Positions 8,290 through 17,135 are shown, counted from the stretch's first letter. The stretch: DNA of 64,000 nucleotides from Maribacter sp. HTCC2170 (GCF_000153165.2 NC_014472.1:1671501-1735500), one strand, 5' to 3'. Numbers and translations: made by a program. Notes: generated from the letters alone by a model not told the origin.

Positions 8290-8319
8290 GAAAATCGAGT
8301 GTTAACAGACATTTTGTGA

Positions 8320-8367
8320 CAAATATATAAAAAATACAATCGATTGTATTTTGTTTTATTATTTTTG
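8320..8367. promoter_or_regulatory. Divergent lacI/kduI control region with a 22-bp perfect palindrome
   Basis: A perfect inverted repeat spans 8331-8352, with core ATACAATCGATTGTAT flanked by A and T triplets. It is centred on CG, as is usual for LacI-family operators. On its right is TATTTTTG (8360-8367), a -7 box for kduI. On its left, on the minus strand, is TATATTTG (8320-8327), a -7 box for lacI. The operator lies just upstream of both -7 boxes, so one bound repressor could block both transcription units. No TTG at standard -33 spacing was found for either side. Confidence 0.75.
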
Positions 8368-8399
8368 TATCAAATCTAATTAAGTAACAATTTATAGCG

Positions 8400-9239
8400 A
8401 TGCCAACAGAATATGAAACCAGATATGCTTCTAGTCCTGAAGAAGTAAAAAAACACGATACCTCCAAATTGCGTGAAGAATTTCTCATTGATAATCTTAT
8501 GCAAGAGGGAAAAATAAATCTAACTTATTCTCATTATGATAGATATATTGCTGGTTCGGCGGTTCCCATCTCGCCACTTGAACTTGAGGCAATTGACCCT
8601 ATAAAGGCAGACTATTTTCTGGAACGTCGAGAATTAGGTATCATCAATGTTGGAGGAAAAGGCGCCGTTGAGGTTAATGGAAACACATATTCGTTAAACC
8701 ATAAAGATGCTTTGTATATAGGAAAGGGGAACAAAAAAGTAGTTTTTAAAAGTGAGAATCCTCAAACCCCTGCTAAGTTTTATTTAAATTCAGCACCTGC
8801 GCATACTACCTATCCAACTAAAAAAGTGAGTTTGGCCGATGCCAACAAACTCGAACTAGGTGCCTTGGAAACGGCGAATCATCGAACTGTGAACCAAATG
8901 ATTATTGGAGATGTGGTAACTTCCTGCCAGTTACAGATGGGGATGACCGAATTGAAAACCGGAAGTGTTTGGAATACAATGCCCGCTCATGTTCATGATC
9001 GGAGAATGGAGGTTTATTTTTATTTGGATGTTCCTGAGGAGCAAGCAGTCTGTCATTTTATGGGACAGCCGAATGAAACCAGACATATTTGGATGCATAA
9101 CCATCAAGCCGTTATATCACCACCATGGTCTATTCATTGTGGCTCAGGTACTTCAAACTATACTTTTATTTGGGGTATGGCAGGAGAGAATTTGGACTAT
9201 AACGATATGGATATTGCCAAAATATCTGATTTAAAATAA
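8400..9239 (+). CDS. kduI: 5-dehydro-4-deoxy-D-glucuronate isomerase KduI
   Basis: A 279-residue cupin enzyme that isomerises 5-keto-4-deoxyuronate, the product of unsaturated uronate release, to 2,5-diketo-3-deoxygluconate in the cytoplasm. The metal ligands are in place: H197 and H199 in PAHVHDRRMEVYFYLD, E204 in the same stretch, and H246 in SPPWSIHCGSG. The length matches the family. It is the first gene of the kduI-kduD-DUF4861 operon, under the palindromic operator shared with lacI. Confidence 0.96.
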   Translation: MPTEYETRYASSPEEVKKHDTSKLREEFLIDNLMQEGKINLTYSHYDRYIAGSAVPISPLELEAIDPIKADYFLERRELGIINVGGKGAVEVNGNTYSLNHKDALYIGKGNKKVVFKSENPQTPAKFYLNSAPAHTTYPTKKVSLADANKLELGALETANHRTVNQMIIGDVVTSCQLQMGMTELKTGSVWNTMPAHVHDRRMEVYFYLDVPEEQAVCHFMGQPNETRHIWMHNHQAVISPPWSIHCGSGTSNYTFIWGMAGENLDYNDMDIAKISDLK

Positions 9240-9244
9240 AGAAT

Positions 9245-10039
9245 ATGGGACTATCATTATTCGATATAACAGGAAGAATCGCATTGGTAACTGGTAGTAC
9301 TCATGGTCTGGGCATGGCTATGGCCGAAGGTCTGGGCAAGGCGGGAGCGACCATTATCGTTAATGGAAATTCTTCACAGAAAAAAATTGATCAGGCAATA
9401 AAATACTATAAATCTTTAGGGATCAAGGCGAAAGGGTACAAGTTCGATGTTACGGATGAAGTTGCTGTCAAGGAAGCCATCGAAAAAATTCAGACAGAAA
9501 TAGGATTAATAGACATTCTTATAAATAACGCTGGAATTATCAAAAGGACTCCTTTGGAAGAAATGGAGGTGGCTGATTTTAGAGAAGTAATAGATGTTGA
9601 TTTGGTAAGCCCTTTTATTGTTTCCAAACATGTTGTAAAAAGCATGATAAATCGAAAACAGGGTAAGATTATTAATATTTGCTCTATGATGAGCGAATTA
9701 GGTAGAAACACGGTTGGTGCTTATGCTGCTGCCAAGGGTGGATTGAAAATGTTGACCCAAAACATGGCCACCGAGTGGGCGAGACATAATATTCAAGTGA
9801 ACGGAATAGGACCTGGATATTTTGCTACTTCACAAACGGATTTAATAAGGGTAGAGGGTCATCCCTTTAATGAGTTTATCCTCAATAGGACACCAGCTGC
9901 CAAATGGGGTGACCCTAACGATCTTGCCGGGACAGCAATTTATTTAGCTTCAAAAGCGAGTGATTTTGTAAACGGCCACATTGTTTATGTGGATGGCGGT
10001 ATACTTGCGACCATTGGAAAACCTTCAAACGAAGTGTAG
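9245..10039 (+). CDS. kduD: 2-dehydro-3-deoxy-D-gluconate 5-dehydrogenase KduD
   Basis: A 264-residue short-chain dehydrogenase/reductase that reduces 2,5-diketo-3-deoxygluconate to 2-keto-3-deoxygluconate with NAD(P)H. The nucleotide-binding TGSTHGLG is at 16-23, NNAG at 94-97, and the catalytic Tyr160-x3-Lys164 in AYAAAKGG, with the serine near 147-150. The C-terminal IYLASKASDFVNGHIVYVDG is typical of the family. It starts 5 bases after kduI, so the two steps are translated together. Confidence 0.95.
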   Translation: MGLSLFDITGRIALVTGSTHGLGMAMAEGLGKAGATIIVNGNSSQKKIDQAIKYYKSLGIKAKGYKFDVTDEVAVKEAIEKIQTEIGLIDILINNAGIIKRTPLEEMEVADFREVIDVDLVSPFIVSKHVVKSMINRKQGKIINICSMMSELGRNTVGAYAAAKGGLKMLTQNMATEWARHNIQVNGIGPGYFATSQTDLIRVEGHPFNEFILNRTPAAKWGDPNDLAGTAIYLASKASDFVNGHIVYVDGGILATIGKPSNEV

Positions 10040-10065
10040 CGAACAAATTTTAAAAGCAAGGAGCC

Positions 10066-11247
10066 ATGATTTTTATAAGGAATAGTATGTGTATAATCGG
10101 CCTAGTGCTTATGTCTGCTTGTGCTGAAAAAAGCAAAAAAGTAATATTGGTGAAAAATTCGTTGGATATTGAGCGGTTTTCTGAAACTGTTGAATTGACA
10201 AAAGGACTTTTAAAAATCAATAGCCTTGATGGTTTAGGCGTTAGGGATTTGGAGTCGAATGAGGTATTGATCTCACAATTAGTAGATGAAGACGGGGATA
10301 ATCAATTCGATTTACTAATATTTCAACCAAAAATAAATGGAAAATCAAGAAAATCTTATGAAATCATAAAAACCGCAGACGGTGACCAGCCCCAGAGTAT
10401 AGACTATTGTTATTCAAGATTTGTTCCCGAAAGGACTGATGACTATGCTTGGGAGAACAATAGGGTGGCATTTAGAATGTATGGTCCCACAGCTCAAAAA
10501 ATGGTTGAAGATGGCAAAAAAGGAGGCACACTTTCCAGTGGAGTTGATGCCTGGTTGAAAAAGGTTGATTACCCCATAATAAACAAATGGTATAAAAAGG
10601 AAACCCAAACGGGAGGAACGTATCATGAAGATGATGGTGAGGGACTCGACAATTTTCATGTTGGTGTGAGCAGGGGTGTTGGTGGTGTTGCGGTTAAAAA
10701 GGACTCTTCTTATCATTTCTCTAAGAACTATACAGAATGGAGAACAATTACTACAGGACCAATTAGGACCAGTTTTCATCTTGAAATTGACAAATGGACC
10801 GCCGCAGGGAGTTTAATCAAAGAGTCTAAGGTTATAAGTTTGGATTACGGAAACAATCTGTCAAAATTTGAAGTTATCCTGGAAGGAACAAATGAAATTT
10901 CTGCTGGCTTAACACTTCATGAAAAGGATGGCCAAGTTTCATTTAACAAGGAGCAAGGATGGGTGAGCTATTGGCAGCCCCACGGTAATTCTGAATTGGG
11001 AACAGGAATCATTGCAGAGCCAGGAGCATTCCTTGGCTATGAGAAATATGATGTTGAACAAAAAGATTTGAGCAATGTTTATGCACATTTAAAAGTGTCT
11101 GGTAAAAAAATCACTTATTATGCCGGTTTTGGATGGAAAGAAAGAGGGCGGTTCAATAATCAGCAACAATGGGAACACTATTTGGAGCAGATTTCCAGAC
11201 AATTGCAGAACCCTTTAACAATAACACTTTCAGAGAGCGATTTGTAA
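10066..11247 (+). CDS. DUF4861-type lipoprotein of the uronate operon
   Basis: A 393-residue exported protein with a lipobox (LMSAC, Cys19). The body matches what I know of DUF4861: RFVPERTDDYAWENNRVAFR, then GGTLSSGVDAWLKKVDYPI and YHEDDGEGLDNFHVG with GVSRGVGGVAV. It is mostly beta-structure. DUF4861 proteins recur beside polysaccharide-lyase and Kdu genes, but I know of no established activity. It is preceded by a real Shine-Dalgarno-like AAGGAG, unusual in this window, and lies 26 bases after kduD in the same operon. It may be a carbohydrate-active enzyme on the periplasmic side. Confidence 0.75.
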   Translation: MIFIRNSMCIIGLVLMSACAEKSKKVILVKNSLDIERFSETVELTKGLLKINSLDGLGVRDLESNEVLISQLVDEDGDNQFDLLIFQPKINGKSRKSYEIIKTADGDQPQSIDYCYSRFVPERTDDYAWENNRVAFRMYGPTAQKMVEDGKKGGTLSSGVDAWLKKVDYPIINKWYKKETQTGGTYHEDDGEGLDNFHVGVSRGVGGVAVKKDSSYHFSKNYTEWRTITTGPIRTSFHLEIDKWTAAGSLIKESKVISLDYGNNLSKFEVILEGTNEISAGLTLHEKDGQVSFNKEQGWVSYWQPHGNSELGTGIIAEPGAFLGYEKYDVEQKDLSNVYAHLKVSGKKITYYAGFGWKERGRFNNQQQWEHYLEQISRQLQNPLTITLSESDL

Positions 11248-11253
11248 ATAAAT

Positions 11254-12009
11254 CTATCTGAATAAAATCAAAATCGCCCCCATAGCGGTAAGGATCAATA
11301 TCATTTTTCTATAGAAGTCTTCCTTGATTATTTTCACTAGCCGCACACCAATAAACAAGCCAACAAGAATTCCTGGGATAAGCTTTAAATCTATTAGAAG
11401 CGTCTCTGTAGTAATTGTTCCCCAAGACCAAATATGAAAAGGCACTTTAAAAATATTGATAATAAAGAACAACCATGCAGCGGTTCCTATGAATTCATTT
11501 TTAGGCAACCGCATCGCCAAAAAGAATATATTACTAAAAGCACCTGCTAGGTTCCCTATCATTGTAGTGATTCCTGCTAGAACCCCAATGAAACCAGCAA
11601 AACCCCAATGTGTTGGGACATTTTTTGATTTTTTTTGGTCCCACCAATACATCATAAGCACACTACCTAGAATAATAATGGCCATTCCTATTTTAAATGT
11701 ATTTTCATCTAAGTCTTTTCCAATAAAAACTCCAATGAGTACCCCCGCAACCATCCACGGTAAGAATCGGACAATGTATTTCCATTGTGTATGACGGTTG
11801 TAATAGATTACTGCGAAAATATCGCCAACAATCAAGAGCGGCACTATAATACCGGTTGATTCTTTAGCACCAAATGCTAAAGCCATTAAAGTAACAATGA
11901 TAATCGCAATGCCTTTTATCCCAGCTTTTGAAACGCCAACAACAAATGCAGCCGTGATGGCTAAAACCCATGAGAAAAGAGATATGTTTGATTCTATTGA
12001 TAGGAGCAC
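11254..12009 (-). CDS. Sulfite exporter TauE/SafE family permease
   Basis: A 251-residue protein with about seven to eight hydrophobic helices in the two-repeat TauE/SafE pattern. The first repeat has AAFVVGVSKAGIKGIAIIIV, the second GFIGVLAGITTMIGNLAGAF. Family members export sulfite, sulfoacetate or related organosulfur anions, or act as small-anion permeases. The start is a GTG. The gene is convergent with the DUF4861 gene (6-base gap) and divergent from the symporter. Within a uronate locus it would fit removal of sulfur from a sulfated glycan, but that is inference. Confidence 0.85.
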   Translation of the reverse strand: MLLSIESNISLFSWVLAITAAFVVGVSKAGIKGIAIIIVTLMALAFGAKESTGIIVPLLIVGDIFAVIYYNRHTQWKYIVRFLPWMVAGVLIGVFIGKDLDENTFKIGMAIIILGSVLMMYWWDQKKSKNVPTHWGFAGFIGVLAGITTMIGNLAGAFSNIFFLAMRLPKNEFIGTAAWLFFIINIFKVPFHIWSWGTITTETLLIDLKLIPGILVGLFIGVRLVKIIKEDFYRKMILILTAMGAILILFR

Positions 12010-12085
12010 AGTTGTTATTTAGCGAACAAGGAGCAAATGTATCTCAAAAAATTTTATCTTTAGCTCTTAACCAAAAACCAACCAA

Positions 12086-13894
12086 ATGGAATTAAGTACT
12101 TTGGATTATAGCTTCATAATCGTATTCTTCTCAATAGTATTAGGAATTGGGGTTTATGTTTCAAAAAAATCTGGGAAAAATAGTTCCGAGTTCTTCCTTT
12201 CAGGTAGAACAATGCCTTGGTGGTTGCTAGGTCTATCTATGGTAGCAACCACATTTTCAACAGATACGCCCAATCTGGTTACAGATATTGTGAGAACTGA
12301 CGGTGTTTCGGGAAATTGGGTTTGGTGGTGTTTTCTTATTACGGGAATGTTGACAGTTTTTGTTTACGCAAAGCTTTGGAGAAAATCGAATGTAAATACC
12401 GACTTGGAATTTTATGAATTACGATACGGAGGTAAACCAGCCAGCTTTCTTAGAAAATTTAGAGCAGTTTATTTAGGAGTTATTTTTAATGTAATAACCA
12501 TGTCCGCGGTTACTCTGGCAGCTATTAAAATAGGTGGAATTATGCTAGGGCTCGAGCCTTGGCAAACCGTTGTTGGGGCAGGTCTGATTACAGTGACTTT
12601 TAGTGCTTTGGGCGGTTTTAAAGGGGTGGTTTATACCGATTTTCTTCTGTTTTTTGTGGCCATGGCAGGAGCTATAGGTGCCGCATATTATTTGGTTAAT
12701 TTACCAGAAGTAGGCGGAATAAATGCTGTAATGACAGACGAAAACGTAATCGATAAACTTTCTATATTACCAGAATTCAGTAATACAAAAGCAGTGATTA
12801 CACTATTGGCTATTCCGCTTGCGGTGCAATGGTGGAGTTCTTGGTATCCAGGCGGAGAACCTGGTGGTGGTGGTTATATTGCTCAACGTATGTTAGCGGC
12901 CAAAGACGAGAACCATGCCATAGGTGCCACATTCTTTTTTAATATTATGCATTATGCACTTAGACCTTGGCCTTGGATTTTGGTAGCACTTGCTTCATTG
13001 GTTGTGTATCCAGATATCGCTAGTATTTCAGAAGCATTTCCAAATGTGCCAGCTGATAAATTAGGGCATGATTTAGCTTATTCTGCTATGTTGACCAAAT
13101 TACCTAGTGGTTTATTAGGGTTGGTGTTGGCGTCATTGATTGCGGCATACATGAGTACAATATCAACACAATTAAATTGGGGTTCTTCATACATTGTTTT
13201 TGACTTCTACAAACAACAAATAAACCCGCAAGCTTCCGAAAAAAGATTAGTAGCTGTTGGTAGGTTCTCTACTGTTATCTTAATGGTTTTAAGCGCAATC
13301 TTAGCTTTGGCAATGCAGAATGCAATGCAAATTTTTGATATGTTGTTACTGTTTGGTGCAGGAACTGGATTAATCTTTATACTTAGGTGGTTCTGGTGGC
13401 GAATAAATGCTTGGACAGAGATTTCTGCAATGTTCGCTTCAGGAATATTGTCAATCCTATTGAAAGCAACTCCACTTGGTGATTTCTTTTTCAATGCTGA
13501 CACTGGGATATTTCCTGAGTGGGGAGAGATACCTTTTGTGATGATAGTAACAACCATAATTTGGCTTACAGCAACTTTCACAACACAACCAGAGTCCAAG
13601 GACGTATTGCGTTCATTCTATAAAAAAATACAGCCAGGAGGGCCAGGTTGGAGCAAAATTGTGGACGAAGCCAAACAAGAAAATATCGAAATTGACCAAG
13701 GAGAAAAATGGACCGTTCCTGCAGGTATCGGAGCCATGCTTTTAGGTGTTGTATTGATTTATACTATCATGTTTGCCACAGGCCACTGGATCTATGGCAA
13801 AACAACTTCAGCTATGATTCTTACGGGCGTGGCATTAGTCGCAGGATTTTTACTGATTAAGGCTTGGGGAAAAATGAAAGATGATATTTTATAG
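12086..13894 (+). CDS. Sodium:solute symporter (SSS family)
   Basis: A 602-residue transporter with about 13-14 hydrophobic segments in the LeuT-like SSS fold. SEFFLSGRTMPWWLLGLSMV followed by ATTFSTDTPNLV is the first-helix sodium-site region, and a later LASLIAAYMSTISTQLNWGS matches the conserved helix-8 sodium motif. It probably imports a uronic-acid mono- or disaccharide using the sodium gradient, given its place in the Kdu locus. It is followed after 10 bases by the HGSNAT-like gene in the same operon. The actual substrate is not readable from sequence. Confidence 0.88.
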   Translation: MELSTLDYSFIIVFFSIVLGIGVYVSKKSGKNSSEFFLSGRTMPWWLLGLSMVATTFSTDTPNLVTDIVRTDGVSGNWVWWCFLITGMLTVFVYAKLWRKSNVNTDLEFYELRYGGKPASFLRKFRAVYLGVIFNVITMSAVTLAAIKIGGIMLGLEPWQTVVGAGLITVTFSALGGFKGVVYTDFLLFFVAMAGAIGAAYYLVNLPEVGGINAVMTDENVIDKLSILPEFSNTKAVITLLAIPLAVQWWSSWYPGGEPGGGGYIAQRMLAAKDENHAIGATFFFNIMHYALRPWPWILVALASLVVYPDIASISEAFPNVPADKLGHDLAYSAMLTKLPSGLLGLVLASLIAAYMSTISTQLNWGSSYIVFDFYKQQINPQASEKRLVAVGRFSTVILMVLSAILALAMQNAMQIFDMLLLFGAGTGLIFILRWFWWRINAWTEISAMFASGILSILLKATPLGDFFFNADTGIFPEWGEIPFVMIVTTIIWLTATFTTQPESKDVLRSFYKKIQPGGPGWSKIVDEAKQENIEIDQGEKWTVPAGIGAMLLGVVLIYTIMFATGHWIYGKTTSAMILTGVALVAGFLLIKAWGKMKDDIL

Positions 13895-13904
13895 GCCTTA
13901 GCAA

Positions 13905-14993
13905 ATGAAGAACAGGGTAATTTCGGTTGATATTTTTAGGGGTTTGACCATTGTATTGATGATTTTAGTCAATACTCCAGGGACTTGGTCCAGTGTATAT
14001 ACACCTTTTTTGCATGCTGAGTGGCATGGTTATACACCTACAGATCTCGTATTTCCTTTTTTCCTTTTCATTGTCGGGACATCCATTTCTTTTGCATATC
14101 AGAAAAAAAAGGCCTCCACACAGACGTATAAAAAAATAGCAGTACGTAGTCTAAAACTTATTGGACTTGGATTGTTTTTAGGGGCGTTCACTTTAAGCTT
14201 TCCTTTTATAAAAGACTTTGCGGATATTAGGTTTCCTGGTGTTTTACAACGAATAGGAGTTGTATTTTTATTTACGGCTGTATTGTTCGTTAATTTCAAT
14301 TGGAAAACTTTGTTGGGCATTTGCATAGTCCTTTTGGTAGGATATTGGCTTTTAATGGGTTATGTGCCAGTAGAAGGTATAGAATCTACTTTTGATAGAG
14401 CACCTAACAATCTGGCCAACTACTTGGATGTTAAGATTTTTGGCACTCATAACTATAAACCAGATTATGACCCTGAGGGCTTTCTGAGTACGTTACCTTC
14501 TATAGCCTCTGCTTTAACGGGAGTATTTACTGGTTTGATTCTTACTTCAAAAAAGGATAATAAAACAATGGTCTTAGTCGGTCTTGGAGTTGTAATGTTG
14601 GCTTTAGGGTATTTGTGGCATACGGTTTTTCCAATAAACAAGGCTCTATGGAGTAGTAGTTTTGTGTTGGTTACCTCTGGTTGGGCCAATATTTTTCTGG
14701 CACTTGTCTATTATATTTCTGATGTTAGGCAAATTGAATTTGGTAGCATTTTTAAATATGCCGGTGCAAATGCAATAACGGTTTACTTTTTGTCAAGCTT
14801 TGTATCTAAATTATTTGGCATGATTAAAGTGGGTGGTGAAACCTCATTACATGGTTGGTTGTTCAGTAATATCTATGTTCATGATTTTATGGCAATGGAA
14901 CTCTCTTCCCTGCTATACGCGTTGACTGTTGTGAGTTTTTACATTCTTTTAGCGTACGTAATGTATAAAAAGAAGATATTCATTAAGGTGTAG
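13905..14993 (+). CDS. HGSNAT-like (DUF5009) membrane acyltransferase family protein
   Basis: A 362-residue polytopic membrane protein. The N-terminus SVDIFRGLTIVLMILVNTPG and the following HAEWHGYTPTDLVFPFFLFI are the diagnostic motif of heparan-alpha-glucosaminide N-acetyltransferase and its bacterial relatives. The human enzyme moves acetyl groups across the lysosomal membrane onto glucosamine; bacterial ones lie in glycan loci, but their acceptors are generally unknown. It shares an operon with the symporter. About ten hydrophobic helices are present. Confidence 0.82.
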   Translation: MKNRVISVDIFRGLTIVLMILVNTPGTWSSVYTPFLHAEWHGYTPTDLVFPFFLFIVGTSISFAYQKKKASTQTYKKIAVRSLKLIGLGLFLGAFTLSFPFIKDFADIRFPGVLQRIGVVFLFTAVLFVNFNWKTLLGICIVLLVGYWLLMGYVPVEGIESTFDRAPNNLANYLDVKIFGTHNYKPDYDPEGFLSTLPSIASALTGVFTGLILTSKKDNKTMVLVGLGVVMLALGYLWHTVFPINKALWSSSFVLVTSGWANIFLALVYYISDVRQIEFGSIFKYAGANAITVYFLSSFVSKLFGMIKVGGETSLHGWLFSNIYVHDFMAMELSSLLYALTVVSFYILLAYVMYKKKIFIKV

Positions 14994-15021
14994 CCACAAC
15001 TATTAAATCTCGAAAAATCCC

Positions 15022-15612
15022 TTATTGTCTAAGTTCAAGCATTCGCGCAACATACTTACCAATAACATCAAATTCAAGGTTCACCAGTGAACCAATTTTG
15101 TAACCACCAAACCGGGTATGTTCGTAGGTATAGGGAATTATGGCAACACTAAAAGAATTCTTATTGCTATTCACAACCGTCAAACTCACTCCATCAACTG
15201 TAATTGAACCTTTTTCGATGGTGACATTGTTCAGGTCCGGATCATATTCAAATGTAAAGAACCAACTACCATCTTTTTCAGTGATATTGATACACTTGGC
15301 TGTTTGATCTACATGCCCTTGTACAATATGCCCATCTAATCTTGAACCTAAAATCATTGCCCGTTCAAGGTTTACTTTATCTCTGGTTGTCAATGTTCTA
15401 AGACTTGTTTTTTCCAAGGTTTCCTCAATTGCGGTAACTGTATAAACTTGATCTTTAATTGATACAACTGTTAGACACACGCCATTGTGGGCAACGCTCT
15501 GATCAATTTTCAAGGCGGAAGTAATGTCGGATTTAACGCTGATATGAAGATTTCCACCCTCTTTCTCTAATTGCTCAATTTTGCCTAAAGATTCGATTAT
15601 TCCCGTAAACAT
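15022..15612 (-). CDS. ribE: Riboflavin synthase, alpha subunit
   Basis: A 196-residue enzyme that dismutates two 6,7-dimethyl-8-ribityllumazines into riboflavin. It begins with the invariant MFTGIIESLG and has two lumazine-binding barrels. The first contains AHNGVCLTV and the second GSITVDGVSLTVV, and GHIVQGHVD closes the first. The length is normal. It is divergent from pdxA; the short gap holds a pdxA -7 box. Confidence 0.95.
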   Translation of the reverse strand: MFTGIIESLGKIEQLEKEGGNLHISVKSDITSALKIDQSVAHNGVCLTVVSIKDQVYTVTAIEETLEKTSLRTLTTRDKVNLERAMILGSRLDGHIVQGHVDQTAKCINITEKDGSWFFTFEYDPDLNNVTIEKGSITVDGVSLTVVNSNKNSFSVAIIPYTYEHTRFGGYKIGSLVNLEFDVIGKYVARMLELRQ

Positions 15613-15629
15613 GTGTCGTTTAAATTAAG

Positions 15630-15637
15630 TAGTTTTG
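15630..15637 (+). promoter_or_regulatory. -7 box of the pdxA promoter
   Basis: TAGTTTTG matches TAnnTTTG. Transcription would start near 15644, about 27 bases before the pdxA ATG at 15671. This also argues that the TTG at 15635, inside the box, is not the pdxA start. Confidence 0.45.
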
Positions 15638-15670
15638 TGCAACAATTTAAGTTACAAAGGTAAATATATA

Positions 15671-16717
15671 ATGCAGGAAAGCAGTAAAATTAGGGTAGGA
15701 ATATCTATTGGAGATCTAAACGGAATTGGGTGTGAAATTGCACTCAAAACTTTTGAGGATTCCCGCATGTTAGATTTTTGTACCCCGGTTATTTTTGCTT
15801 CCAATAAAACCATATCCCAACAAAAAAACGAGTTGGGTTTTGCAATTAATTTCAACGGTGTACATGACGCGGCCAAGGCACTTGACGGCAAGGTTAATGT
15901 GGTCAATGTTTGGAAAGAGAATCCCAAAATCGAATTTGGCCAAGAGACCAAAACAGGAGGCGAATATGCCATAAAATCGCTTCGTGCTGCAGTGAAAGCT
16001 TTGAAGGAAAACAAGATTGACGTTTTAGTGACTGCACCAATCAATAAAAAAAACATTCAATCGGACGAATTTAATTTTCCGGGACATACAGATTACCTTG
16101 CTCAGGAATTTGAAGGCGAAAGCCTCATGTTCATGGTAACCAATGACTTGAAAGTTGGATTGTTGACTGATCATGTTGCAGTAAAAGATGCCCCTGAGGC
16201 CATTACCCCAATTTTGATACGAACCAAAGTAAGAATCATTGAAAAATCTTTGCAGATGGATTTTGGCATTCGTAGGCCAAAAATAGCCCTTTTAGGCATC
16301 AACCCTCATAGTGGTGATAATGGTGTTATTGGCAAAGAAGATGATGAGGTTATGAAGCCTGTTATAAAGGAAATGTCAGATGCTGGCCACTTGGTTTTTG
16401 GACCCTATTCTGCCGATAGTTTTTTTGGATCTGATTCATATAAAGATTTCGATGCCATTTTGGCCTCCTATCACGACCAAGGATTAATACCTTTTAAAAC
16501 CCTTTCTTTTGGTAATGGTGTTAATTATACGGCTGGCCTTTCAAGGGTGCGCACATCACCAGACCATGGTACAGCATATGAAATTGCTGGAAAAGGAAAA
16601 GCAGATCATAACTCATTTAAGGAAGCACTTTTCAAGGCCATTGAAATATTTAGGAATCGAAAGGAATATCAGAAGTTGACAGAAAATCAGCTACAAAAAC
16701 AAAAAGCGAGGAGGTAA
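15671..16717 (+). CDS. pdxA: 4-hydroxythreonine-4-phosphate dehydrogenase
   Basis: A 348-residue enzyme of pyridoxal 5'-phosphate synthesis by the DXP-dependent route. It oxidises 4-hydroxythreonine 4-phosphate with NAD. The metal-binding histidines are present: H139 in FPGHTDYLA, H213 in GINPHSGDNG and H268 in SYHDQGLIPFK. I chose the ATG at 15671 because MQESSKIRVGISIGDLNGIG aligns with the normal N-terminus and the longer TTG-started frame would begin inside the promoter. It is convergent with a small frameshifted gene. Confidence 0.95.
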   Translation: MQESSKIRVGISIGDLNGIGCEIALKTFEDSRMLDFCTPVIFASNKTISQQKNELGFAINFNGVHDAAKALDGKVNVVNVWKENPKIEFGQETKTGGEYAIKSLRAAVKALKENKIDVLVTAPINKKNIQSDEFNFPGHTDYLAQEFEGESLMFMVTNDLKVGLLTDHVAVKDAPEAITPILIRTKVRIIEKSLQMDFGIRRPKIALLGINPHSGDNGVIGKEDDEVMKPVIKEMSDAGHLVFGPYSADSFFGSDSYKDFDAILASYHDQGLIPFKTLSFGNGVNYTAGLSRVRTSPDHGTAYEIAGKGKADHNSFKEALFKAIEIFRNRKEYQKLTENQLQKQKARR

Positions 16718-16724
16718 TTTACTT

Positions 16725-16988
16725 TTAAGAATTAACATAAAAGCTATTATTAGCAAAGCCACAATTAGGCCTAGAAAATAACCCATTCTTTACGACGATT
16801 TCTTTTGGCTTGATTTCGGCAAGTTTATCTTCAGATACTTTTTTGAATTTTGTGCCTTTATACTTATCCCCTTGTGAATAGATACTTTCCCGATTATGAT
16901 CTTTGAATTTTGGCCGTTTGGAAGGCGGTTGCGGTCTGTTTTGCCGAATACGGTTGTTCATATCCTGTAAGTGTCCTGACCCACTCAT
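16725..16988 (-). pseudogene. Small conserved-type protein with a frameshifted C-terminus
   Basis: The frame starting at ATG 16988 encodes a basic, soluble N-terminus (SGSGHLQDMNNRIRQNR, SIYSQGDKYKG, KKVSEDKLAEIK). It ends with 87 residues in a non-hydrophobic, unlikely tail. In the +1 frame of the same strand, bases 16773 down to 16691 encode a clean transmembrane helix (YFLGLIVALLIIAFMLIL). In a third frame an intermediate basic stretch AKRNRRKEWVIF directly precedes it. I recall flavobacterial small proteins with this kind of head plus a C-terminal helix, so one or two frameshifts, or sequencing errors, are likely. Confidence 0.5.
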
Positions 16989-17062
16989 GGCTAACTGCTT
17001 TAATCGCCTAGAAATCAATTTAATCAATTTTTCAGCCAATCTTAAAAGTTTACATGAGTTTA

Positions 17063-17092
17063 TTGGCAATTAGCAAAAAAAAATTATCTTTG
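17063..17092 (+). promoter_or_regulatory. Promoter of the yceD-rpmF operon
   Basis: TTG at 17063-17065 and TATCTTTG at 17085-17092 are spaced by 19 bases, an excellent fit to the Bacteroidota -33/-7 promoter. The transcript would start near 17099 with a leader of about 37 bases before the yceD ATG. Confidence 0.75.
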
Positions 17093-17135
17093 CACCCGCC
17101 TTTATATGGGCTAGAGTAATTTAACAAGTGTTGAA

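Noticed and set aside
8331-8352. Palindrome as a terminator
   Set aside because: It lies between divergent genes, not after one, has no hairpin loop bases to spare and is flanked by promoter boxes. An operator fits better.
8965-9234. Plus-strand frame inside kduI
   Set aside because: It overlaps the well-conserved catalytic part of KduI in another frame.
6033-14993. Calling the uronate locus a complete polysaccharide utilisation locus
   Set aside because: No SusC/SusD pair or polysaccharide lyase is present in the window.
15635-15670. Longer pdxA start at TTG 15635
   Set aside because: It falls inside a TAGTTTTG promoter box, and the ATG at 15671 gives the usual family N-terminus.
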